Of a DNA stretch of 64,000 bases, positions 63,131 to 64,000 are shown in pieces. The notes under the pieces were generated by a model. The model was not told where the DNA came from. It was given only the letters and a program-made list of their open reading frames with translations, and searched no databases. Position numbers and translations under genes: made by a program. Every line of letters begins with the position of its first letter. The first letter of the stretch is position 1. Source of the stretch: Microbaculum marinum (GTDB lineage Bacteria > Pseudomonadota > Alphaproteobacteria > Rhizobiales > Tepidamorphaceae); the NCBI RefSeq assembly GCF_042646165.1, contig NZ_JBHRTC010000015.1. One strand, 5' to 3'.

Positions 63131-63913
63131 ATGCGATGGATACGTTTTCACGACGACGGGGCGGTCCGCACGGCCATCCTTGAAGGCTCGACGGTGCGCC
63201 CCGTGCGCGGCGACATGTTCTCCGACTACGAGATCGAGGACCGGTGCCTCGATCTCGCCGACGTCCGGCTGGACGTGCCGGTGTTTCCGCGCACCTTCTA
63301 TGCGGCAGGATTCAACTACCAGGCCCATGCTGCCTCCGCGGGGCTGGCGAGCCCCGACCGTCCCGCTCCCAAGGAAGCGAATATCGGCTACCGCGCGACC
63401 AACGCGTTGATCGCCCACGAGGAACCGATCATCGTTCCCCCCGACGCCACCGACAAGGTGAACTACGAGGGCGAGATCGTGGTCGTGATCGGCCGCAAGG
63501 CGAAGAACCTCGACCGCGACAATGCCCTGTCGGCGGTGTTCGGCTACACGATCGGCAACGATGTCAGCGAGCGGACCTGGCAGAAGACCGACAGCACGTT
63601 CTGGCGTGCCAAGAACACCGACACCTTCAAGCCGATGGGCCCCTGGATCGAGACCGACGTCGTCCTCGATGACCTGGAGACCGTCGTCCGGCTCAACGGC
63701 GAGGAGCAGATCCGCTTCGCGACCAACGACATGATCTTCGGCATCGTCGACTATCTGGTGCGGATGACCCGGTACCTCACGCTGTATCCCGGCGACGTCG
63801 TCTGGATGGGGACGGAGGGGACGTCGCCGAACCTGCTGGACGGCGATGTCGTCGAGATCGAGATTTCCGGGATCGGGACGCTGCGCAATCCGGTCGTCCG
63901 GCAAGCCGGATAG
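63131..63913 (+). CDS. Fumarylacetoacetate hydrolase (FAH) family protein
   Basis: 260 residues. An N-terminal ~60-residue domain precedes the FAH core: FYAAGFNYQAHA, KVNYEGEIVVVIGRKAKNL with metal ligands of the E-x-E type, GYTIGNDVSERTWQK, FKPMGPWI, PGDVVWMGTEG. FAH enzymes cleave C-C bonds of acylpyruvates or decarboxylate/isomerise 2-oxo acids, common last steps of aromatic breakdown. The ATG has AGGAG about 9 bases upstream and a 50-bp gap from the ALDH. Confidence 0.88.
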   Translation: MRWIRFHDDGAVRTAILEGSTVRPVRGDMFSDYEIEDRCLDLADVRLDVPVFPRTFYAAGFNYQAHAASAGLASPDRPAPKEANIGYRATNALIAHEEPIIVPPDATDKVNYEGEIVVVIGRKAKNLDRDNALSAVFGYTIGNDVSERTWQKTDSTFWRAKNTDTFKPMGPWIETDVVLDDLETVVRLNGEEQIRFATNDMIFGIVDYLVRMTRYLTLYPGDVVWMGTEGTSPNLLDGDVVEIEISGIGTLRNPVVRQAG

Positions 63914-63922
63914 GGGGCCAGG

Positions 63923-64000
63923 GTGGCGGCCAGAACCTACGACGCCGTTGTCGTCGGCGCCGGCATCGCCGGGACCGCGACGGCCACCTGTCTGCGCCGC
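63923..64000 (+). CDS. FAD-dependent oxidoreductase (start only, 3' truncated)
   Basis: Twenty-six codons from a GTG 9 bp after the FAH stop, running off the window. RTYDAVVVGAGIAGTATATC has the dinucleotide-binding GxGxxG of FAD oxidoreductases of the DAO or FixC type. GGGGGCCAGG precedes it. Family and substrate cannot be told from this fragment. Confidence 0.7.
   Translation, partial: MAARTYDAVVVGAGIAGTATATCLRR

Overview
The window is very GC-rich (roughly two thirds G+C by eye) and densely coded. It reads as chromosome of an alphaproteobacterium, most likely of the order Hyphomicrobiales (Rhizobiales). The reasons are the alphaproteobacterial type of AddAB, a TsaE fused to an AmgK-like kinase, a class II (CP4-like) EPSP synthase, an AccD without its zinc ribbon, and the order aroA-cmk-rpsA-sppA-ihfB and lptC-lptA-lptB-rpoN-hpf-ptsN. 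The genus cannot be fixed from this sequence. A run of 21 N inside addA shows a draft or scaffolded assembly.

Region 1 (1-29.9 kb) is core genome. On the plus strand are a truncated tsaE/amgK fusion, murU, addB, addA and trxA. On the minus strand lies a long co-directional array: aroA, cmk, rpsA, sppA, ihfB, lapA-like, trpF, trpB, trpA, accD, folC. It is broken only by a small plus-strand DUF559 gene with a pair of inverted palindromic repeats between trpA and trpB. On the plus strand again follow a zinc-ribbon TIGR02300 protein, tRNA-Leu(CAG), an RNase D-like exonuclease, lptC-lptA-lptB, rpoN, hpf, ptsN and a RidA-family gene. A DUF1150 gene and an Hsp20 gene on the minus strand close the block.

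Region 2 (30.2-44.9 kb) is catabolic and all on the minus strand. ugpBAEC encodes a glycerol-3-phosphate-type ABC importer with a PHO-box-like element upstream of ugpB. Upstream of it lies a separate run: a TetR regulator, a tripartite tricarboxylate-type transporter (tctC, tctB, tctA), a cupin protein, two sugar-phosphate-isomerase-like TIM barrels, an enolase-superfamily dehydratase, a Gfo/Idh/MocA oxidoreductase and a DUF993 aldolase-like protein. This looks like uptake and breakdown of an unidentified sugar acid. Two copies of one operator-like sequence, before tctC and before the tetR, tie the regulator to the operon.

Region 3 (44.9-46 kb) holds an Lrp/AsnC regulator divergent from a small ACT-domain-like (IlvM-like) gene.

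Region 4 (45.9-64 kb) is a second catabolic island around another TetR gene. An eleven-gene minus-strand operon (SDR, MFE-2-like hydratase, CoA ligase, amidohydrolase, potA-potD-potB-potC type transporter, a pair of small MaoC proteins, GNAT) faces a seven-gene plus-strand operon (thiolase-like protein, DUF35 zinc-ribbon/OB-fold protein, M20 deacylase, GMC oxidoreductase, aldehyde dehydrogenase, FAH-family hydrolase, start of an FAD oxidoreductase). Nearly identical operator-like sequences lie in front of both. The Cys-less thiolase, the DUF35 partner and the two small MaoC proteins resemble the hydratase/retro-aldolase machinery of steroid side-chain breakdown, here joined to a polyamine-type importer. 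This island and the sugar-acid cluster are the strongest candidates for undescribed pathways.
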